A stretch of 40,851 bases of DNA from Staphylococcus coagulans (GCF_002901995.1 NZ_PPQN01000015.1:1-40851); one strand, 5' to 3'. Positions 26,375-39,061 are shown, numbered from the stretch's first letter. The notes: a model not told the origin generated them from the sequence alone. Made by a program: numbers and translations.

Positions 26375-29300
26375 TTGGCAGGTCAATTTGTCCAATATGG
26401 AAGACATCGTAAACGTAGAAACTACGCAAGAATTTCAGAAGTTTTAGAGTTACCAAACTTAATTGAAATTCAAACAAAATCGTATGATTGGTTCTTAAAA
26501 GAAGGTCTTTTAGAAATGTTCCGTGATATTTCTCCAATCGAAGACTTCACGGGTAATCTTTCATTGGAATTTGTAGATTATAGATTAGGTGAACCGAAGT
26601 ATGATTTAGAAGAATCAAAAAACCGTGATGCAACATATGCGGCACCATTACGCGTTAAAGTTCGTCTAGTTATTAAAGAAACAGGCGAAGTGAAAGATCA
26701 AGAAGTATTTATGGGAGATTTCCCTTTAATGACAGAAACAGGTACTTTTGTAATTAATGGTGCGGAACGTGTCATTGTATCTCAATTAGTTCGTTCACCG
26801 TCTGTCTACTTTAATGAAAAGTTAGATAAAAATGGTCGTGTGAACTATGATGCGACTGTTATCCCTAACCGCGGTGCATGGTTAGAGTATGAAACAGATG
26901 CGAAAGATGTTGTTTATGTACGTATTGATAGAACAAGAAAGTTACCATTGACAGTATTATTACGTGCATTAGGTTATTCAACTGACCAAGAAATCATTGA
27001 TTTAATTGGAGACAATGAATACTTAAGAAACACTTTAGAAAAAGATAGCACTGAAAATACAGAACAAGCATTATTAGAAATTTATGAACGTTTACGTCCA
27101 GGTGAACCACCAACGGTAGAAAATGCTAAAAGCTTATTGTATTCTCGTTTCTTTGACCCTAAACGTTATGATTTAGCAAGCGTAGGACGTTATAAAGCAA
27201 ATAAAAAATTACATTTAAAGCACCGCCTATTCAATCAAAAATTAGCTGAACCTATTGTAAATACTGACACAGGTGAAATTGTTGCTGAAGAAGGCACAGT
27301 TTTAGATCGTCGTAAGTTAGACGAAATCATGGATGTTCTTGAAACAAATGCTAACGCACAAGTTTACGAACTTCCTAATAGTATTATCGATGAACCTGTA
27401 GAAGTACAATCTATTAAAGTTTATGTACCAAATGATGATGAAGAACGCACAACAACTGTAATTGGTAATGCATTCCCAGATTCAGAAGTGAAATGTATTA
27501 CACCTGCTGACATCGTAGCGTCTATGTCATACTTCTTTAACTTATTACATGGTATCGGTTATACAGATGACATTGACCATCTTGGTAATCGTCGTTTACG
27601 CTCAGTTGGTGAATTATTACAAAACCAATTCCGTATTGGTTTGTCAAGAATGGAACGTGTGGTACGTGAAAGAATGTCTATTCAAGATACAGACTCCATC
27701 ACACCACAACAATTAATTAACATTCGCCCAGTGATTGCATCAATAAAAGAGTTCTTCGGTAGCTCACAATTGTCACAATTCATGGACCAAGCGAACCCAC
27801 TTGCTGAGTTAACACACAAACGTCGTTTATCAGCTTTAGGACCTGGTGGTTTAACACGTGAACGTGCACAAATGGAAGTTCGTGACGTACACTATTCTCA
27901 CTATGGTCGCATGTGTCCAATTGAGACACCAGAGGGTCCAAACATTGGTTTGATCAACTCACTTTCAAGTTATGCACGTGTGAATGAATTTGGATTCATT
28001 GAAACACCATACAGAAAAGTAGACCTTGAAACAAACACAATTACAGACCGTATTGATTACCTTACTGCGGATGAAGAAGACAGTTATGTTGTTGCGCAAG
28101 CGAACTCAAGACTTGATGAAAACGGACGCTTTATCGATGACGAAATCGTTTGTCGTTTTCGTGGTAACAACACAACTATGGCTAAAGAAAAAATGGACTA
28201 CATGGACGTATCGCCTAAACAAGTTGTTTCAGCTGCGACAGCATGTATTCCGTTCTTAGAAAACGATGACTCTAACCGTGCATTGATGGGTGCGAACATG
28301 CAACGTCAAGCAGTACCATTGTTAAACCCAGAATCACCATTTGTAGGTACAGGTATGGAGCACGTAGCTGCACGTGATTCAGGTGCTGCTGTTATTTCTA
28401 AGTATCGTGGCCGCGTTGAACATGTTCAATCAAGCGAAGTTTTAGTACGTCGCTTAGTTGAAGAAAATGGTCAAGAAGTAGAAGGCGAATTAGACCGTTA
28501 CCCATTAGCGAAATTCAAACGTTCAAACTCAGGTACATGTTATAACCAACGTCCTATTATCGCAGCAGGCGATATTGTTGAAAAAGGCGAAATTCTTGCA
28601 GATGGTCCATCTATGGAACTCGGAGAAATGGCTTTAGGTCGAAATGTTGTTGTTGGATTTATGACTTGGGATGGTTATAACTACGAGGATGCCGTAATTA
28701 TGAGTGAGCGTCTTGTTAAAGATGATGTTTATACTTCAATTCACATCGAAGAATATGAATCTGAAGCTCGAGACACAAAACTTGGACCTGAAGAAATTAC
28801 ACGTGATATACCAAACGTTTCAGAAAACGCACTGAAAAACTTAGATGACCGCGGTATTGTATACGTTGGCGCAGAAGTAAAAGATGGTGATATTTTAGTC
28901 GGTAAAGTAACGCCTAAAGGTGTTACTGAATTGACAGCAGAAGAACGCCTATTACATGCGATCTTTGGTGAAAAAGCACGTGAAGTTCGTGATACGTCAT
29001 TACGTGTGCCACACGGTGCAGGCGGTATCGTTCTTGATGTTAAAGTGTTTAACCGTGAAGAAGGCGATGATTCACTTTCACCAGGTGTGAACCAACTTGT
29101 TCGTGTATATATCGTTCAAAAACGTAAAATTCATGTAGGGGACAAAATGTGTGGTCGTCACGGTAACAAAGGTGTCATCTCTAAAATTGTTCCTGAAGAA
29201 GATATGCCGTACTTACCAGATGGCCGTCCAATTGACATCATGTTAAACCCACTAGGTGTACCATCACGTATGAATATCGGACAAGTTTTAGAGTTACATT

Positions 29301-29926
29301 TAGGTATGGCTGCTAAAAACTTAGGTATTCACGTTGCTTCACCAGTATTTGACGGTGCCAACGATGAAGACGTATGGTCTACAATTGAAGAAGCAGGTAT
29401 GGCGCGTGACGGTAAAACAGTACTTTACGATGGCCGTACAGGAGAACCATTTGACAACCGTATTTCAGTTGGTGTGATGTACATGTTGAAACTTGCGCAC
29501 ATGGTAGATGATAAACTTCACGCACGTTCAACTGGACCATATTCATTAGTTACACAACAACCTCTTGGTGGTAAAGCACAATTTGGTGGACAAAGATTTG
29601 GTGAGATGGAGGTATGGGCACTCGAAGCTTATGGTGCAGCATATACACTTCAAGAGATCTTAACATACAAATCAGATGACACTGTAGGTCGTGTGAAAAC
29701 TTATGAAGCGATCGTTAAAGGTGAAAACATTTCAAGACCAAGTGTTCCTGAATCATTCCGCGTATTGATGAAAGAGCTACAAAGTTTAGGTCTTGATGTT
29801 AAAGTGATGGATGAACAAGACAATGAAATTGAAATGCGCGATTTAGATGAGGATGATATTCCAGATCGTAAAGTCAATATTCAACCATCTACTGTTCCAG
29901 AATCTCAAAAAGAATTTAACGAATAA
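26375..29926 (+). CDS. rpoB: RNA polymerase beta subunit
   Basis: A 1183-residue subunit, the same length as in S. aureus. It starts at TTG behind GAGGGGTGA ([17 protein letters not shown]). The rifampicin pocket spans about 460-490 with S464, D471, N474, A477, H481, R484 and S486 all in the susceptible state, so no rifampicin-resistance change is visible. The C-terminal clamp regions [14 protein letters not shown] and [24 protein letters not shown] are intact. The last ~20 residues are acidic and variable. Confidence 0.98.
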   Translation: MAGQFVQYGRHRKRRNYARISEVLELPNLIEIQTKSYDWFLKEGLLEMFRDISPIEDFTGNLSLEFVDYRLGEPKYDLEESKNRDATYAAPLRVKVRLVIKETGEVKDQEVFMGDFPLMTETGTFVINGAERVIVSQLVRSPSVYFNEKLDKNGRVNYDATVIPNRGAWLEYETDAKDVVYVRIDRTRKLPLTVLLRALGYSTDQEIIDLIGDNEYLRNTLEKDSTENTEQALLEIYERLRPGEPPTVENAKSLLYSRFFDPKRYDLASVGRYKANKKLHLKHRLFNQKLAEPIVNTDTGEIVAEEGTVLDRRKLDEIMDVLETNANAQVYELPNSIIDEPVEVQSIKVYVPNDDEERTTTVIGNAFPDSEVKCITPADIVASMSYFFNLLHGIGYTDDIDHLGNRRLRSVGELLQNQFRIGLSRMERVVRERMSIQDTDSITPQQLINIRPVIASIKEFFGSSQLSQFMDQANPLAELTHKRRLSALGPGGLTRERAQMEVRDVHYSHYGRMCPIETPEGPNIGLINSLSSYARVNEFGFIETPYRKVDLETNTITDRIDYLTADEEDSYVVAQANSRLDENGRFIDDEIVCRFRGNNTTMAKEKMDYMDVSPKQVVSAATACIPFLENDDSNRALMGANMQRQAVPLLNPESPFVGTGMEHVAARDSGAAVISKYRGRVEHVQSSEVLVRRLVEENGQEVEGELDRYPLAKFKRSNSGTCYNQRPIIAAGDIVEKGEILADGPSMELGEMALGRNVVVGFMTWDGYNYEDAVIMSERLVKDDVYTSIHIEEYESEARDTKLGPEEITRDIPNVSENALKNLDDRGIVYVGAEVKDGDILVGKVTPKGVTELTAEERLLHAIFGEKAREVRDTSLRVPHGAGGIVLDVKVFNREEGDDSLSPGVNQLVRVYIVQKRKIHVGDKMCGRHGNKGVISKIVPEEDMPYLPDGRPIDIMLNPLGVPSRMNIGQVLELHLGMAAKNLGIHVASPVFDGANDEDVWSTIEEAGMARDGKTVLYDGRTGEPFDNRISVGVMYMLKLAHMVDDKLHARSTGPYSLVTQQPLGGKAQFGGQRFGEMEVWALEAYGAAYTLQEILTYKSDDTVGRVKTYEAIVKGENISRPSVPESFRVLMKELQSLGLDVKVMDEQDNEIEMRDLDEDDIPDRKVNIQPSTVPESQKEFNE

Positions 29927-30254
29927 ATGCATGTTGAAAATCAAAAACGATCTTGAATAGGAGATCGCAAAGTCGCATGAGACGTCATAGCGTGCCGATA
30001 GTTATGCACGTTCAATGTAACTTTTAAGGATTTAATTGCGTTAAGAACATGAGACGCGTTAAAGACTTAACCTGAACTTGATTAAAACGAAAGGAAGACG
30101 AGTGGCGCTTTTGCTACTCGAGAAGGGAGATGTGTGGAAACCTACACGCATCTTCTCTATCCTGTTTGTTAAATAGACATTGCTTTAATATATTATGAAA
30201 TCGTGTGAATCAATCAACTAGCACAGCTAATTTAAACTAAAGGAGGTAGGCTCC
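29927..30254 (+). other. Structured rpoB-rpoC intergenic region
   Basis: A 328-bp gap with no gene, longer than expected inside an operon. Hairpins: CGATCT/AGATCG (29948-29953 with 29962-29967), an 8-bp stem with one G-U pair (30099-30106 with 30113-30120), and a two-part stem GAGAAG/CTTCTC plus ATGTGTG/CACGCAT (30120-30157). None is followed by a T-run. The ribosome site AGGAGG for rpoC is at 30241-30246. Confidence 0.55.
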
Positions 30255-33200
30255 TTGATTGATGTAAATAAATTCCATTACATGAAAATAGGACTCGCTT
30301 CACCTGAAAAAATCCGCTCTTGGTCATATGGTGAGGTCAAAAAACCAGAAACAATTAACTATCGTACTTTAAAACCAGAAAAAGATGGTCTATTCTGTGA
30401 AAGAATTTTCGGACCTACTAAAGACTGGGAATGTAGTTGTGGGAAGTATAAACGTGTACGTTACAAAGGTATGATTTGTGACCGATGTGGTGTAGAAGTG
30501 ACAAAATCAAAAGTACGTCGTGAACGTATGGGTCACATTGAGTTAGCAGCTCCAGTTTCGCATATTTGGTATTTTAAAGGAATCCCAAGCCGTATGGGTC
30601 TTTTGTTAGACATGTCACCACGTGCTTTAGAAGAAGTTATTTATTTTGCTTCTTATGTCGTTGTGGATCCAGGTCCAACAGGCTTAGAAAAGAAAACATT
30701 GCTTTCTGAAGCAGAATTCCGTGAATATTATGATAAATTCCCTGGTCAATTCACTGCAAAAATGGGTGCTGAAGGGATTAAAGATTTATTAGATGAGATC
30801 GATTTAGATCAAGAATTAAAAGTATTACGTGACGAATTGGAATCTGCAACAGGTCAACGTTTAACACGTGCCATCAAACGTTTAGAAGTTGTTGAGTCAT
30901 TCCGTAACTCTGGTAACAACCCAGCTTGGATGATTTTAGACGTACTTCCAATTATTCCACCTGAGATTCGTCCAATGGTTCAACTTGATGGTGGTCGTTT
31001 TGCTACAAGTGATTTGAACGACTTATACCGTCGTGTTATTAACCGTAACAATCGTTTAAAACGTTTGTTAGATTTAGGTGCGCCCGGAATCATCGTTCAA
31101 AACGAAAAACGTATGTTACAAGAAGCTGTGGATGCGTTAATCGATAACGGTCGTCGTGGTCGCCCTGTAACAGGACCAGGTAACCGTCCATTAAAATCAC
31201 TTTCACATATGTTAAAAGGTAAACAAGGTCGTTTCCGCCAAAACTTGTTAGGTAAACGTGTAGACTATTCAGGTCGTTCAGTAATCGCAGTAGGTCCAAA
31301 CTTAAAAATGTACCAATGTGGTTTACCGAAAGAAATGGCATTAGAATTGTTCAAACCGTTTGTAATGAAAGAATTAGTGCAACGTGAAATTGCAACAAAC
31401 ATCAAAAATGCTAAAAGTAAAATTGAGCGTACTGAAGACGAAGTTTGGGACGTTTTAGAAGATGTTATTATTGAACACCCTGTACTTTTAAACCGTGCGC
31501 CAACATTGCACAGATTAGGTATCCAAGCGTTCGAACCTACATTAGTTGAAGGCCGTGCGATTCGTTTGCACCCACTCGTTACAACTGCCTATAACGCAGA
31601 CTTTGACGGTGACCAAATGGCGGTTCACGTTCCATTATCTAAAGAAGCACAAGCAGAAGCACGTATGTTGATGCTTGCTGCACAAAACATCCTAAACCCT
31701 AAAGATGGTAAACCAGTCGTAACACCATCACAAGACATGGTATTAGGTAACTATTACTTAACATTAGAACGTAAAGACGCTGTTAATACAGGAATGATGT
31801 TTAACGATACGAATGAAGTAATCAAAGCTTATGCGAATGGCCATGTACATTTACACACACGTATTGGTGTCCAAGCTTCTTCATTCAACAACCCTACATT
31901 TACTGAGGAACAAAATAACAAAATTTTAGCGACATCTGTAGGTAAAGTCATCTTTAACGAAATTATTCCGGACTCATTTGCGTACATTAATGAGCCAACA
32001 GCAACAAACCTTGAGAAAAACACACCAGATAAATACTTTGTTGATCCATCAGAACTTGGTGAAGGTGGTCTAGCTGAGTACTTTGAAAATACTGAACTTG
32101 TTCCACCATTCAACAAAAAATTCTTGGGTAATATTATCGCAGAAGTGTTCAATCGCTTTAGCATTACAGATACGTCTATGATGCTTGACTTGATGAAAGA
32201 CCTAGGATTTAAATATTCATCAAAAGCAGGTATTACAGTAGGTGTAGCAGACATTGTTGTATTACCAGATAAACAAGAAATCTTGGATGAGTCAGAAAAA
32301 TTAGTTGAGCGTGTTCAAAAACAATTCAACCGTGGTTTATTAACGGAAGAAGAACGTTATAATGCGGTTATTGAAATTTGGACAAATGCAAAAGATAAAA
32401 TCCAAGCTAAATTGATGAAATCACTTGATAAAACGAACCCAATCTTCATGATGAGTGACTCAGGTGCCCGTGGTAACGCATCTAACTTTACGCAACTTGC
32501 AGGTATGCGTGGTTTAATGGCCGCACCATCTGGTAAAATCATCGAACTTCCAATCACTTCATCATTCCGTGAAGGTTTAACGGTATTAGAGTACTTTATC
32601 TCTACTCACGGTGCGCGTAAAGGTCTTGCCGATACAGCACTGAAAACTGCCGACTCTGGTTACTTGACACGTCGTCTTGTTGACGTTGCACAAGATGTCA
32701 TTGTTCGTGAAGAAGACTGTGGTACAGACCGTGGCTTACTCGTTTCAGATATTAAAGAAGGTACTGAAATGATCGAACCATTTATTGAACGTATCGAAGG
32801 TCGTTATTCAAAAGAAACTGTACGTCATCCTGAAACAGGTAAAATTATCATTCGCCCAGACGAATTAATTACACCAGAAATCGCTAAAGAAATTACGGAT
32901 GCTGGTATTGAAGAAATGTATATTCGCTCTGCATTTACATGTAACACAAGACATGGTGTCTGTGAAAAATGTTACGGTAAAAACTTGGCAACAGGTGAAA
33001 AAGTCGAAGTTGGTGAAGCAGTAGGAACAATTGCTGCACAATCTATTGGTGAACCTGGTACACAATTAACAATGCGTACATTCCACACAGGTGGGGTTGC
33101 TGGTAGCGATATTACACAAGGTTTACCACGTATCCAAGAGATTTTCGAAGCGCGTAATCCTAAAGGTCAAGCTGTTATTACAGAAATTGAAGGTGTGATT

Positions 33201-33875
33201 GATAACATCACAGTTGGCAAAGATAGACAACAAGAAATCGTTGTTAAAGGTGCGAACGAAACACGCTCATATCTTGCCTCTGGTACATCACGCTTGAAAG
33301 TAGAAATTGGCCAATCCGTAGAACGTGGTGAAGTATTAACTGAAGGTTCAATTGAGCCGAAAAACTTCCTTGCAGTTGCTGGTTTAACAGCGACAGAAGA
33401 ATACTTGCTTAAAGAAGTTCAAAAAGTTTATCGTATGCAAGGTGTAGAAATCGACGATAAGCACGTTGAGGTCATGGTACGTCAAATGTTACGTAAAGTT
33501 CGTATCATTGAAGCGGGTGACACGAAATTATTACCAGGATCACTTGTTGATATCCATAACTTTACAGATGCGAACCGCGAAGCCTTTAAAGAACGTAAGC
33601 GTCCTGCGACTGCGAAACCAGTCTTATTAGGTATTACAAAAGCTTCTCTTGAAACAGAAAGCTTCTTGTCAGCTGCATCCTTCCAAGAAACAACACGTGT
33701 TCTTACAGATGCTGCGATTAAAGGTAAACGTGATGACTTACTCGGACTTAAAGAAAATGTTATCATTGGTAAATTAATTCCTGCAGGTACGGGTATGAAA
33801 CGCTACAGTAAAGTTGATATTGAAAAAGACGAAGCGCCACAACAAGGCCTTGAAGAGCAAGTCATTATCGACTAA
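30255..33875 (+). CDS. rpoC: RNA polymerase beta' subunit
   Basis: A 1206-residue catalytic subunit. The N-terminal zinc-binding domain [20 protein letters not shown] is present. The catalytic [12 protein letters not shown] motif holds the three magnesium-binding aspartates. The bridge-helix/trigger-loop region and a second zinc site (CGTDRG ... [13 protein letters not shown]) are also present. TTG start, eight bases after AGGAGG. It is probably co-transcribed with rpoB. The C-terminal ~15 residues differ from S. aureus. Confidence 0.98.
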   Translation: MIDVNKFHYMKIGLASPEKIRSWSYGEVKKPETINYRTLKPEKDGLFCERIFGPTKDWECSCGKYKRVRYKGMICDRCGVEVTKSKVRRERMGHIELAAPVSHIWYFKGIPSRMGLLLDMSPRALEEVIYFASYVVVDPGPTGLEKKTLLSEAEFREYYDKFPGQFTAKMGAEGIKDLLDEIDLDQELKVLRDELESATGQRLTRAIKRLEVVESFRNSGNNPAWMILDVLPIIPPEIRPMVQLDGGRFATSDLNDLYRRVINRNNRLKRLLDLGAPGIIVQNEKRMLQEAVDALIDNGRRGRPVTGPGNRPLKSLSHMLKGKQGRFRQNLLGKRVDYSGRSVIAVGPNLKMYQCGLPKEMALELFKPFVMKELVQREIATNIKNAKSKIERTEDEVWDVLEDVIIEHPVLLNRAPTLHRLGIQAFEPTLVEGRAIRLHPLVTTAYNADFDGDQMAVHVPLSKEAQAEARMLMLAAQNILNPKDGKPVVTPSQDMVLGNYYLTLERKDAVNTGMMFNDTNEVIKAYANGHVHLHTRIGVQASSFNNPTFTEEQNNKILATSVGKVIFNEIIPDSFAYINEPTATNLEKNTPDKYFVDPSELGEGGLAEYFENTELVPPFNKKFLGNIIAEVFNRFSITDTSMMLDLMKDLGFKYSSKAGITVGVADIVVLPDKQEILDESEKLVERVQKQFNRGLLTEEERYNAVIEIWTNAKDKIQAKLMKSLDKTNPIFMMSDSGARGNASNFTQLAGMRGLMAAPSGKIIELPITSSFREGLTVLEYFISTHGARKGLADTALKTADSGYLTRRLVDVAQDVIVREEDCGTDRGLLVSDIKEGTEMIEPFIERIEGRYSKETVRHPETGKIIIRPDELITPEIAKEITDAGIEEMYIRSAFTCNTRHGVCEKCYGKNLATGEKVEVGEAVGTIAAQSIGEPGTQLTMRTFHTGGVAGSDITQGLPRIQEIFEARNPKGQAVITEIEGVIDNITVGKDRQQEIVVKGANETRSYLASGTSRLKVEIGQSVERGEVLTEGSIEPKNFLAVAGLTATEEYLLKEVQKVYRMQGVEIDDKHVEVMVRQMLRKVRIIEAGDTKLLPGSLVDIHNFTDANREAFKERKRPATAKPVLLGITKASLETESFLSAASFQETTRVLTDAAIKGKRDDLLGLKENVIIGKLIPAGTGMKRYSKVDIEKDEAPQQGLEEQVIID

Positions 33876-33899
33876 TTTGAATCATTGAAGTAAGTTGTA

Positions 33900-34008
33900 A
33901 TATTGGGATCTGTCAATATATGATCTGTATAGACAGAAATAAAAGGTAGGGGCTGATTTCGATATCGTGTATACAATATTGAAATCAGACTGCCTGCATC
34001 CCCAATAT
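33900..34008 (+). other. Three-way-junction-like fold in the rpoC 3' region
   Basis: Three nested helices. P1 is 10 bp with one bulged C (33900-33909 with 33998-34008). P2 is CTGTC/GACAG (33910-33914 with 33932-33936). P3 is AGGTAG/CTGCCT (33944-33949 with 33990-33995) continuing into a 13-bp stem (33953-33965 with 33976-33988). No T-run follows. It lies 25 bases after the rpoC stop and upstream of the next promoter, so it belongs to the rpoC 3' end or to a separate small RNA. Confidence 0.6.
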
Positions 34009-34063
34009 AAGATTGACTGGTATTCACAAGTCTCTAAAAATCAATATTTATTGCGAATAACAG

Positions 34064-34093
34064 TTGACGAAGCATTTATGAAAATGATAATAT
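34064..34093 (+). promoter_or_regulatory. Promoter of the L7Ae-like/rpsL operon
   Basis: TTGACG (34064-34069) with a GATAAT (34086-34091) or TAATAT (34088-34093) -10 box at 16-18 bp spacing. Confidence 0.7.
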
Positions 34094-34134
34094 AGTAAAG
34101 GTTGATGCAAGCAAGTACTTTGGAGGATATGTAA

Positions 34135-34389
34135 ATGTCTAATGAAAAAGTCACACGCTTAAACAAACAAGCCTACGTTGTTGGTTTAAAAGAAACGCTA
34201 AAAGCGCTTCAAAAACAACGTGTAAAAACATTGATTATCGGTGAAGATGTTAATGTGCATCTCTTAGCACGCGTGTTATGCTTTGCCAATCAAAATAAGA
34301 TACCTATCGAATTCTTTCCAAGCCGAAAAGCATTGGGAGAATATGTTGGTATAAATGTAAAAGCAACAGTTGTTGCTTTGCTCAAATGA
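34135..34389 (+). CDS. ybxF: L7Ae-family K-turn-binding protein (YbxF-like)
   Basis: An 84-residue small basic protein of the L7Ae/L30e/S12e/Gadd45 family ([22 protein letters not shown]..., [32 protein letters not shown]). Bacterial YbxF/YlxQ proteins bind kink-turn RNA in vitro; a cellular role is not settled. It sits directly before rpsL, as in Bacillus. TTGGAGG precedes the ATG. An AT-rich hairpin with a T-run follows and may reduce read-through into rpsL. Confidence 0.88.
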   Translation: MSNEKVTRLNKQAYVVGLKETLKALQKQRVKTLIIGEDVNVHLLARVLCFANQNKIPIEFFPSRKALGEYVGINVKATVVALLK

Positions 34390-34391
34390 GA

Positions 34392-34422
34392 TTAGTAAGT
34401 TTTTGCTTACTAAATTTTATTT
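34392..34422 (+). terminator. Weak terminator/attenuator before rpsL
   Basis: An 8-bp AT-rich stem (34392-34399 with 34406-34413) followed by ATTTTATTT. No other rpsL promoter is evident, so it is probably leaky. Confidence 0.55.
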
Positions 34423-34484
34423 AACCTAAAAATGAACCACCTGGATGTGTGGGATTAAGAAATGAAGAGAGGAGGAAACTTGAA

Positions 34485-34898
34485 ATGCCTACTATTAACC
34501 AATTAGTACGTAAACCAAGAAAAAGCAAAACTCAAAAATCAGACTCACCAGCTTTAAATAGAGGTTTCAATAGTCAAAAGAAACAATTCACTAAATTGAA
34601 TTCTCCACAAAAACGTGGCGTATGTACACGTGTGGGTACTATGACACCTAAAAAACCTAACTCAGCGTTACGTAAATATGCACGTGTGCGTTTATCAAAC
34701 AACATTGAAATCAACGCATATATCCCTGGTATCGGACACAACTTACAAGAGCACAGTGTTGTACTTGTACGTGGTGGACGTGTAAAAGACTTACCTGGTG
34801 TGCGTTACCATATCGTACGTGGTGCGTTAGATACATCTGGTGTTGATGGTCGTATGCAAAGCCGTTCATTATACGGTACTAAAAAACCTAAAAAATAA
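34485..34898 (+). CDS. rpsL: Ribosomal protein S12
   Basis: A 137-residue decoding-centre protein. The conserved [11 protein letters not shown] loop (K56 in TPKK) and the [14 protein letters not shown] loop (K100) are in the streptomycin-sensitive state. Start at 34485 ([10 protein letters not shown]) behind GAGGAGG; 12 in-frame codons upstream include the ribosome site and are rejected. First of the str-type set rpsL-rpsG-fusA-tuf. Confidence 0.97.
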   Translation: MPTINQLVRKPRKSKTQKSDSPALNRGFNSQKKQFTKLNSPQKRGVCTRVGTMTPKKPNSALRKYARVRLSNNIEINAYIPGIGHNLQEHSVVLVRGGRVKDLPGVRYHIVRGALDTSGVDGRMQSRSLYGTKKPKK

Positions 34899-34980
34899 GG
34901 TTAAAAGATTGTAAAATCAGCCTTTTAATCATGACTGATAGAATATAAATATACTATAATAGGAAGGGAGGACTTGTATT

Positions 34981-35451
34981 ATGCCTCGTAAAGGATCAGT
35001 ACCTAAAAGAGATGTGTTACCGGATCCAATTCACAACTCTAAGTTAGTAACAAAATTAATCAACAAGATTATGTTAGATGGTAAACGTGGAACTGCTCAA
35101 CGTATTCTTTATTCAGCGTTCGACCTAGTTCAAGAACGTTCAGGTCGCGATGCTATGGAAGTTTTCGATGAAGCAATTAACAATATTATGCCAGTACTTG
35201 AAGTTAAAGCTCGCCGTGTAGGTGGTTCAAACTATCAAGTGCCTGTAGAGGTTCGTCCAGAGCGTCGTACAACTTTAGGTTTACGTTGGTTAGTAAACTA
35301 TGCGCGCCTTCGTGGTGAAAAAACGATGGAAGAGCGTTTAGCTAACGAAATCTTAGACGCAGCAAACAATACTGGTGGTGCAGTTAAGAAACGTGAGGAC
35401 ACTCACAAAATGGCTGAAGCGAACAAAGCATTCGCTCACTATCGCTGGTAA
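34981..35451 (+). CDS. rpsG: Ribosomal protein S7
   Basis: A 156-residue 30S assembly protein that binds the 3' major domain of 16S r[22 protein letters not shown] at the N-terminus, the [19 protein letters not shown] hairpin and [20 protein letters not shown] at the C-terminus are typical. A GGAAGGGAGG ribosome site precedes the ATG. In E. coli S7 represses its own operon; no equivalent site was identified here. Confidence 0.97.
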   Translation: MPRKGSVPKRDVLPDPIHNSKLVTKLINKIMLDGKRGTAQRILYSAFDLVQERSGRDAMEVFDEAINNIMPVLEVKARRVGGSNYQVPVEVRPERRTTLGLRWLVNYARLRGEKTMEERLANEILDAANNTGGAVKKREDTHKMAEANKAFAHYRW

Positions 35452-35589
35452 GATATGTGCTAATTCCCTGAGCAATTCTAGTATCAGTAATCAACTTGCA
35501 TTTTGCTTGTTTGAGAGAGCTGTACGTGCTTAGGGTAAAGCTATATCTAAATATATTATCCTATTATTCTGGAAGGAGAAAGAATACCC

Positions 35590-37671
35590 ATGGGAAGAGA
35601 ATTTTCTTTGAAAAACACGCGTAATATCGGTATCATGGCACACATTGATGCGGGTAAAACGACTACTACTGAACGTATTCTTTATTACACTGGACGTATC
35701 CACAAAATTGGTGAAACACATGAAGGTGCTTCACAAATGGACTGGATGGAACAAGAACAAGACCGTGGTATTACGATTACTTCAGCCGCTACAACTGCAG
35801 CATGGAATGGTCACCGTGTTAACATCATCGACACACCAGGACACGTAGACTTCACTGTTGAAGTTGAACGTTCTTTACGTGTACTTGATGGTGCAGTGAC
35901 AGTATTAGATGCGCAATCAGGTGTTGAACCTCAAACTGAAACAGTTTGGCGTCAAGCAACAACATACGGCGTACCACGTATCGTATTTGTAAACAAAATG
36001 GACAAATTAGGTGCTAACTTTGATTATGCAGTAAGCACTTTGCATGATCGTTTACAAGCAAACGCAGCACCAATCCAATTACCAATTGGTGCAGAAGATG
36101 ACTTCAATGCCATCATCGACTTAGTTACAATGAAATGTTTCAAATACACAAATGATTTAGGAACAGAAATTGAAGAAACTGAAATTCCTGAAGACCACCG
36201 TGAACGTGCAGAAGAAGCACGTGAAACATTAATCGAAGCTGTTGCTGAAACAAATGATGACTTGATGGAAAAAATCTTCAGTGAAGAAGAAATCACTGTT
36301 GACGAACTTAAAGACGCTATTCGTCAAGCAACAACAGACGTTGAATTCTACCCTGTATTATGTGGTACAGCGTTCAAAAACAAAGGTGTTCAATTAATGC
36401 TTGATGCTGTTATTGACTACCTTCCTTCTCCGCTAGATGTTAAACCAATCATTGGTCATCGTGCGGATGATCCTGATGAAGAAGTGATTGCGAAAGCAGA
36501 CGACGATGCTGACTTCGCTGCACTTGCATTTAAAGTTATGACTGACCCATACGTTGGTAAGTTAACATTCTTCCGCGTATACTCAGGTACTTTAACTTCA
36601 GGTTCTTATGTTAAAAACTCAACAAAAGACAAACGTGAACGTGTAGGTCGTATCCTTCAAATGCACGCAAACTCACGTCAAGAAATCAGCACTGTATATT
36701 CTGGTGATATCGCAGCTGCTGTAGGTCTTAAAGATACTGGTACAGGTGACACGCTTTGTGGAGAGAAAAATGACATCATCCTTGAGTCAATGGAATTCCC
36801 AGAGCCAGTTATCCACTTATCAGTTGAACCAAAATCTAAAGCTGACCAAGATAAAATGACTCAGGCGCTTGTGAAACTTCAAGAAGAAGACCCAACTTTC
36901 AAAGCGCATACAGATGAAGAAACAGGTCAAGTTATTATTGGTGGTATGGGTGAACTTCACCTTGACATCATTGTTGACCGTATGAAAAAAGAATTTAACG
37001 TTGAAGCTAACGTAGGTGCGCCAATGGTGTCTTATCGTGAGACATTCAGACAATCTGCTGCAGTTCAAGGTAAATTCTCTCGTCAATCTGGTGGTCGTGG
37101 TCAATACGGTGATGTACACATTGAATTCACACCAAACGAAACAGGTGCAGGTTTCGAATTCGAAAATGCTATCGTTGGTGGTGTAGTTCCTCGTGAATAC
37201 ATTCCATCAGTTGAACAAGGTCTTAAAGATGCTATGGAAAATGGTGTCTTAGCTGGTTACCCATTAATCGATGTTAAAGCAAAATTATTTGATGGTTCAT
37301 ACCACGATGTCGACTCATCTGAAATGGCCTTCAAAATTGCTGCATCTTTAGCGCTTAAAGAAGCTGCTAAAAAATGTGATCCAGTTATCTTAGAACCAAT
37401 GATGAAAGTAACTATCGAAATGCCTGAAGAATACATGGGTGATATCATGGGTGACGTTACTGCCCGTCGTGGACGTGTAGATGGTATGGAACCACGTGGT
37501 AACGCACAAGTGGTAAACGCTTATGTACCACTTTCAGAAATGTTTGGTTACGCAACTTCATTACGTTCTAACACGCAAGGTCGCGGTACTTATACAATGT
37601 ACTTCGATCACTATGCAGAGGTGCCAAAATCAATCTCTGAAGAAATCATCAAAAAGAACAAAGGCGAGTAA
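35590..37671 (+). CDS. fusA: Elongation factor G
   Basis: A 693-residue translational GTPase that drives translocation and, with RRF, ribosome recycling. G1 is [15 protein letters not shown] (about 17-31). G3 is DTPGHVDF and G4 is NKMD. Domains II-V follow, including the [13 protein letters not shown] part of domain IV. Length and sequence match staphylococcal FusA closely, and no obvious disruption of the fusidic-acid pocket region was noted. GGAAGGAG precedes the ATG. Confidence 0.98.
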   Translation: MGREFSLKNTRNIGIMAHIDAGKTTTTERILYYTGRIHKIGETHEGASQMDWMEQEQDRGITITSAATTAAWNGHRVNIIDTPGHVDFTVEVERSLRVLDGAVTVLDAQSGVEPQTETVWRQATTYGVPRIVFVNKMDKLGANFDYAVSTLHDRLQANAAPIQLPIGAEDDFNAIIDLVTMKCFKYTNDLGTEIEETEIPEDHRERAEEARETLIEAVAETNDDLMEKIFSEEEITVDELKDAIRQATTDVEFYPVLCGTAFKNKGVQLMLDAVIDYLPSPLDVKPIIGHRADDPDEEVIAKADDDADFAALAFKVMTDPYVGKLTFFRVYSGTLTSGSYVKNSTKDKRERVGRILQMHANSRQEISTVYSGDIAAAVGLKDTGTGDTLCGEKNDIILESMEFPEPVIHLSVEPKSKADQDKMTQALVKLQEEDPTFKAHTDEETGQVIIGGMGELHLDIIVDRMKKEFNVEANVGAPMVSYRETFRQSAAVQGKFSRQSGGRGQYGDVHIEFTPNETGAGFEFENAIVGGVVPREYIPSVEQGLKDAMENGVLAGYPLIDVKAKLFDGSYHDVDSSEMAFKIAASLALKEAAKKCDPVILEPMMKVTIEMPEEYMGDIMGDVTARRGRVDGMEPRGNAQVVNAYVPLSEMFGYATSLRSNTQGRGTYTMYFDHYAEVPKSISEEIIKKNKGE

Positions 37672-37699
37672 TTCAATCATTACAAATTAGCGCGAATCA

Positions 37700-37708
37700 T
37701 GTTAATAT
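37700..37708 (+). promoter_or_regulatory. Possible extended -10 promoter for tuf
   Basis: TGT plus TAATAT (37703-37708) in the 183-bp fusA-tuf gap, with only a weak -35. Two inverted repeats follow: 9 bp at 37727-37735 with 37755-37763, and TCTCATG/CATGAGA nearer tuf. These suggest a structured tuf leader. Confidence 0.4.
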
Positions 37709-37854
37709 GACTAAGGGCAAGCCTTGTTTATAAATTGATTTTTTCAGTAAAATGATTTATAAAGGAAATATCATTATCTATCTCATGTTGGTGAGTAACT
37801 TTCATGAGAGATATTTAAAATATTAATTCTTATTCAAAGAGGAGAGATTTCATA

Positions 37855-39042
37855 ATGGCAAAAGAAAAATTCGATCGCTCAAAAGAACATGCCAATATTG
37901 GTACTATCGGTCACGTTGACCATGGTAAAACTACTTTAACAGCTGCTATCGCAACTGTATTAGCTAAAAACGGTGACTCTGTTGCACAATCATACGACAT
38001 GATTGACAACGCGCCAGAAGAAAAAGAACGTGGTATCACAATCAATACTTCACACATCGAATACCAAACAGACAAACGTCACTATGCACACGTTGACTGT
38101 CCTGGACACGCTGACTATGTTAAAAACATGATCACTGGTGCTGCTCAAATGGACGGTGGTATCTTAGTAGTATCTGCTGCTGATGGTCCAATGCCACAAA
38201 CTCGTGAACACATCCTTTTATCACGTAACGTTGGTGTACCAGCATTAGTAGTATTCTTAAACAAAGTTGACATGGTTGACGATGAAGAATTATTAGAATT
38301 AGTTGAAATGGAAGTTCGTGACTTATTATCTGAATACGACTTCCCAGGCGATGACGTACCTGTAATCGCTGGTTCAGCATTAAAAGCTTTAGAAGGCGAA
38401 CCAGAATACGAAGAAAAAATCTTAGAATTAATGCAAGCTGTTGATGATTACATTCCAACTCCAGAACGTGACTCAGACAAACCATTCATGATGCCAGTTG
38501 AGGACGTATTCTCAATCACTGGTCGTGGTACAGTTGCTACTGGTCGTGTTGAACGTGGTCAAATCAAAGTTGGTGAAGAAGTTGAAATCATCGGTTTAGC
38601 TGAAGAATCTTCTAAAACAACTGTTACTGGTGTAGAAATGTTCCGTAAATTACTAGACTACGCTGAAGCTGGTGACAACATTGGTGCTTTATTACGTGGT
38701 GTTGCACGTGAAGACATCAACCGTGGTCAAGTATTAGCTGCTCCTGGTTCAATTACACCACACACAAAGTTTAAAGCAGAAGTTTACGTATTATCTAAAG
38801 ACGAAGGTGGTCGTCACACTCCATTCTTCTCTAACTACCGCCCACAATTCTATTTCCGTACTACTGACGTAACTGGCGTTGTTCACTTACCAGAAGGTAC
38901 TGAAATGGTTATGCCTGGCGATAACGTTGAAATGGAAGTTGAATTAATTTCACCAATCGCTATCGAAGACGGTACGCGTTTCTCAATTCGTGAAGGTGGA
39001 CGTACTGTAGGATCAGGCGTTGTTACTGAAATCGAAAAATAA
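37855..39042 (+). CDS. tuf: Elongation factor Tu
   Basis: A 395-residue GTPase that carries aminoacyl-tRNA to the ribosome. [14 protein letters not shown] (19-32) is G1, [12 protein letters not shown] is G3, NKVDMVDD is G4 and GSALKALEG is G5. Domains 2 and 3 are complete ([27 protein letters not shown]). Codon use is visibly biased toward a small set, as expected for one of the most abundant proteins. GAGGAGAG precedes the ATG and a strong terminator follows. Confidence 0.98.
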   Translation: MAKEKFDRSKEHANIGTIGHVDHGKTTLTAAIATVLAKNGDSVAQSYDMIDNAPEEKERGITINTSHIEYQTDKRHYAHVDCPGHADYVKNMITGAAQMDGGILVVSAADGPMPQTREHILLSRNVGVPALVVFLNKVDMVDDEELLELVEMEVRDLLSEYDFPGDDVPVIAGSALKALEGEPEYEEKILELMQAVDDYIPTPERDSDKPFMMPVEDVFSITGRGTVATGRVERGQIKVGEEVEIIGLAEESSKTTVTGVEMFRKLLDYAEAGDNIGALLRGVAREDINRGQVLAAPGSITPHTKFKAEVYVLSKDEGGRHTPFFSNYRPQFYFRTTDVTGVVHLPEGTEMVMPGDNVEMEVELISPIAIEDGTRFSIREGGRTVGSGVVTEIEK

Positions 39043-39061
39043 TTCATCTATTTGATGAGAT

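Noticed and set aside
27752..27840. Possible rifampicin-resistance changes in rpoB
   Set aside because: The key positions 464, 471, 474, 477, 481, 484 and 486 carry the susceptible residues.
31829..32254. A 141-residue minus-strand open frame inside rpoC
   Set aside because: It is antisense to an essential, strongly conserved gene and has no initiation signals.
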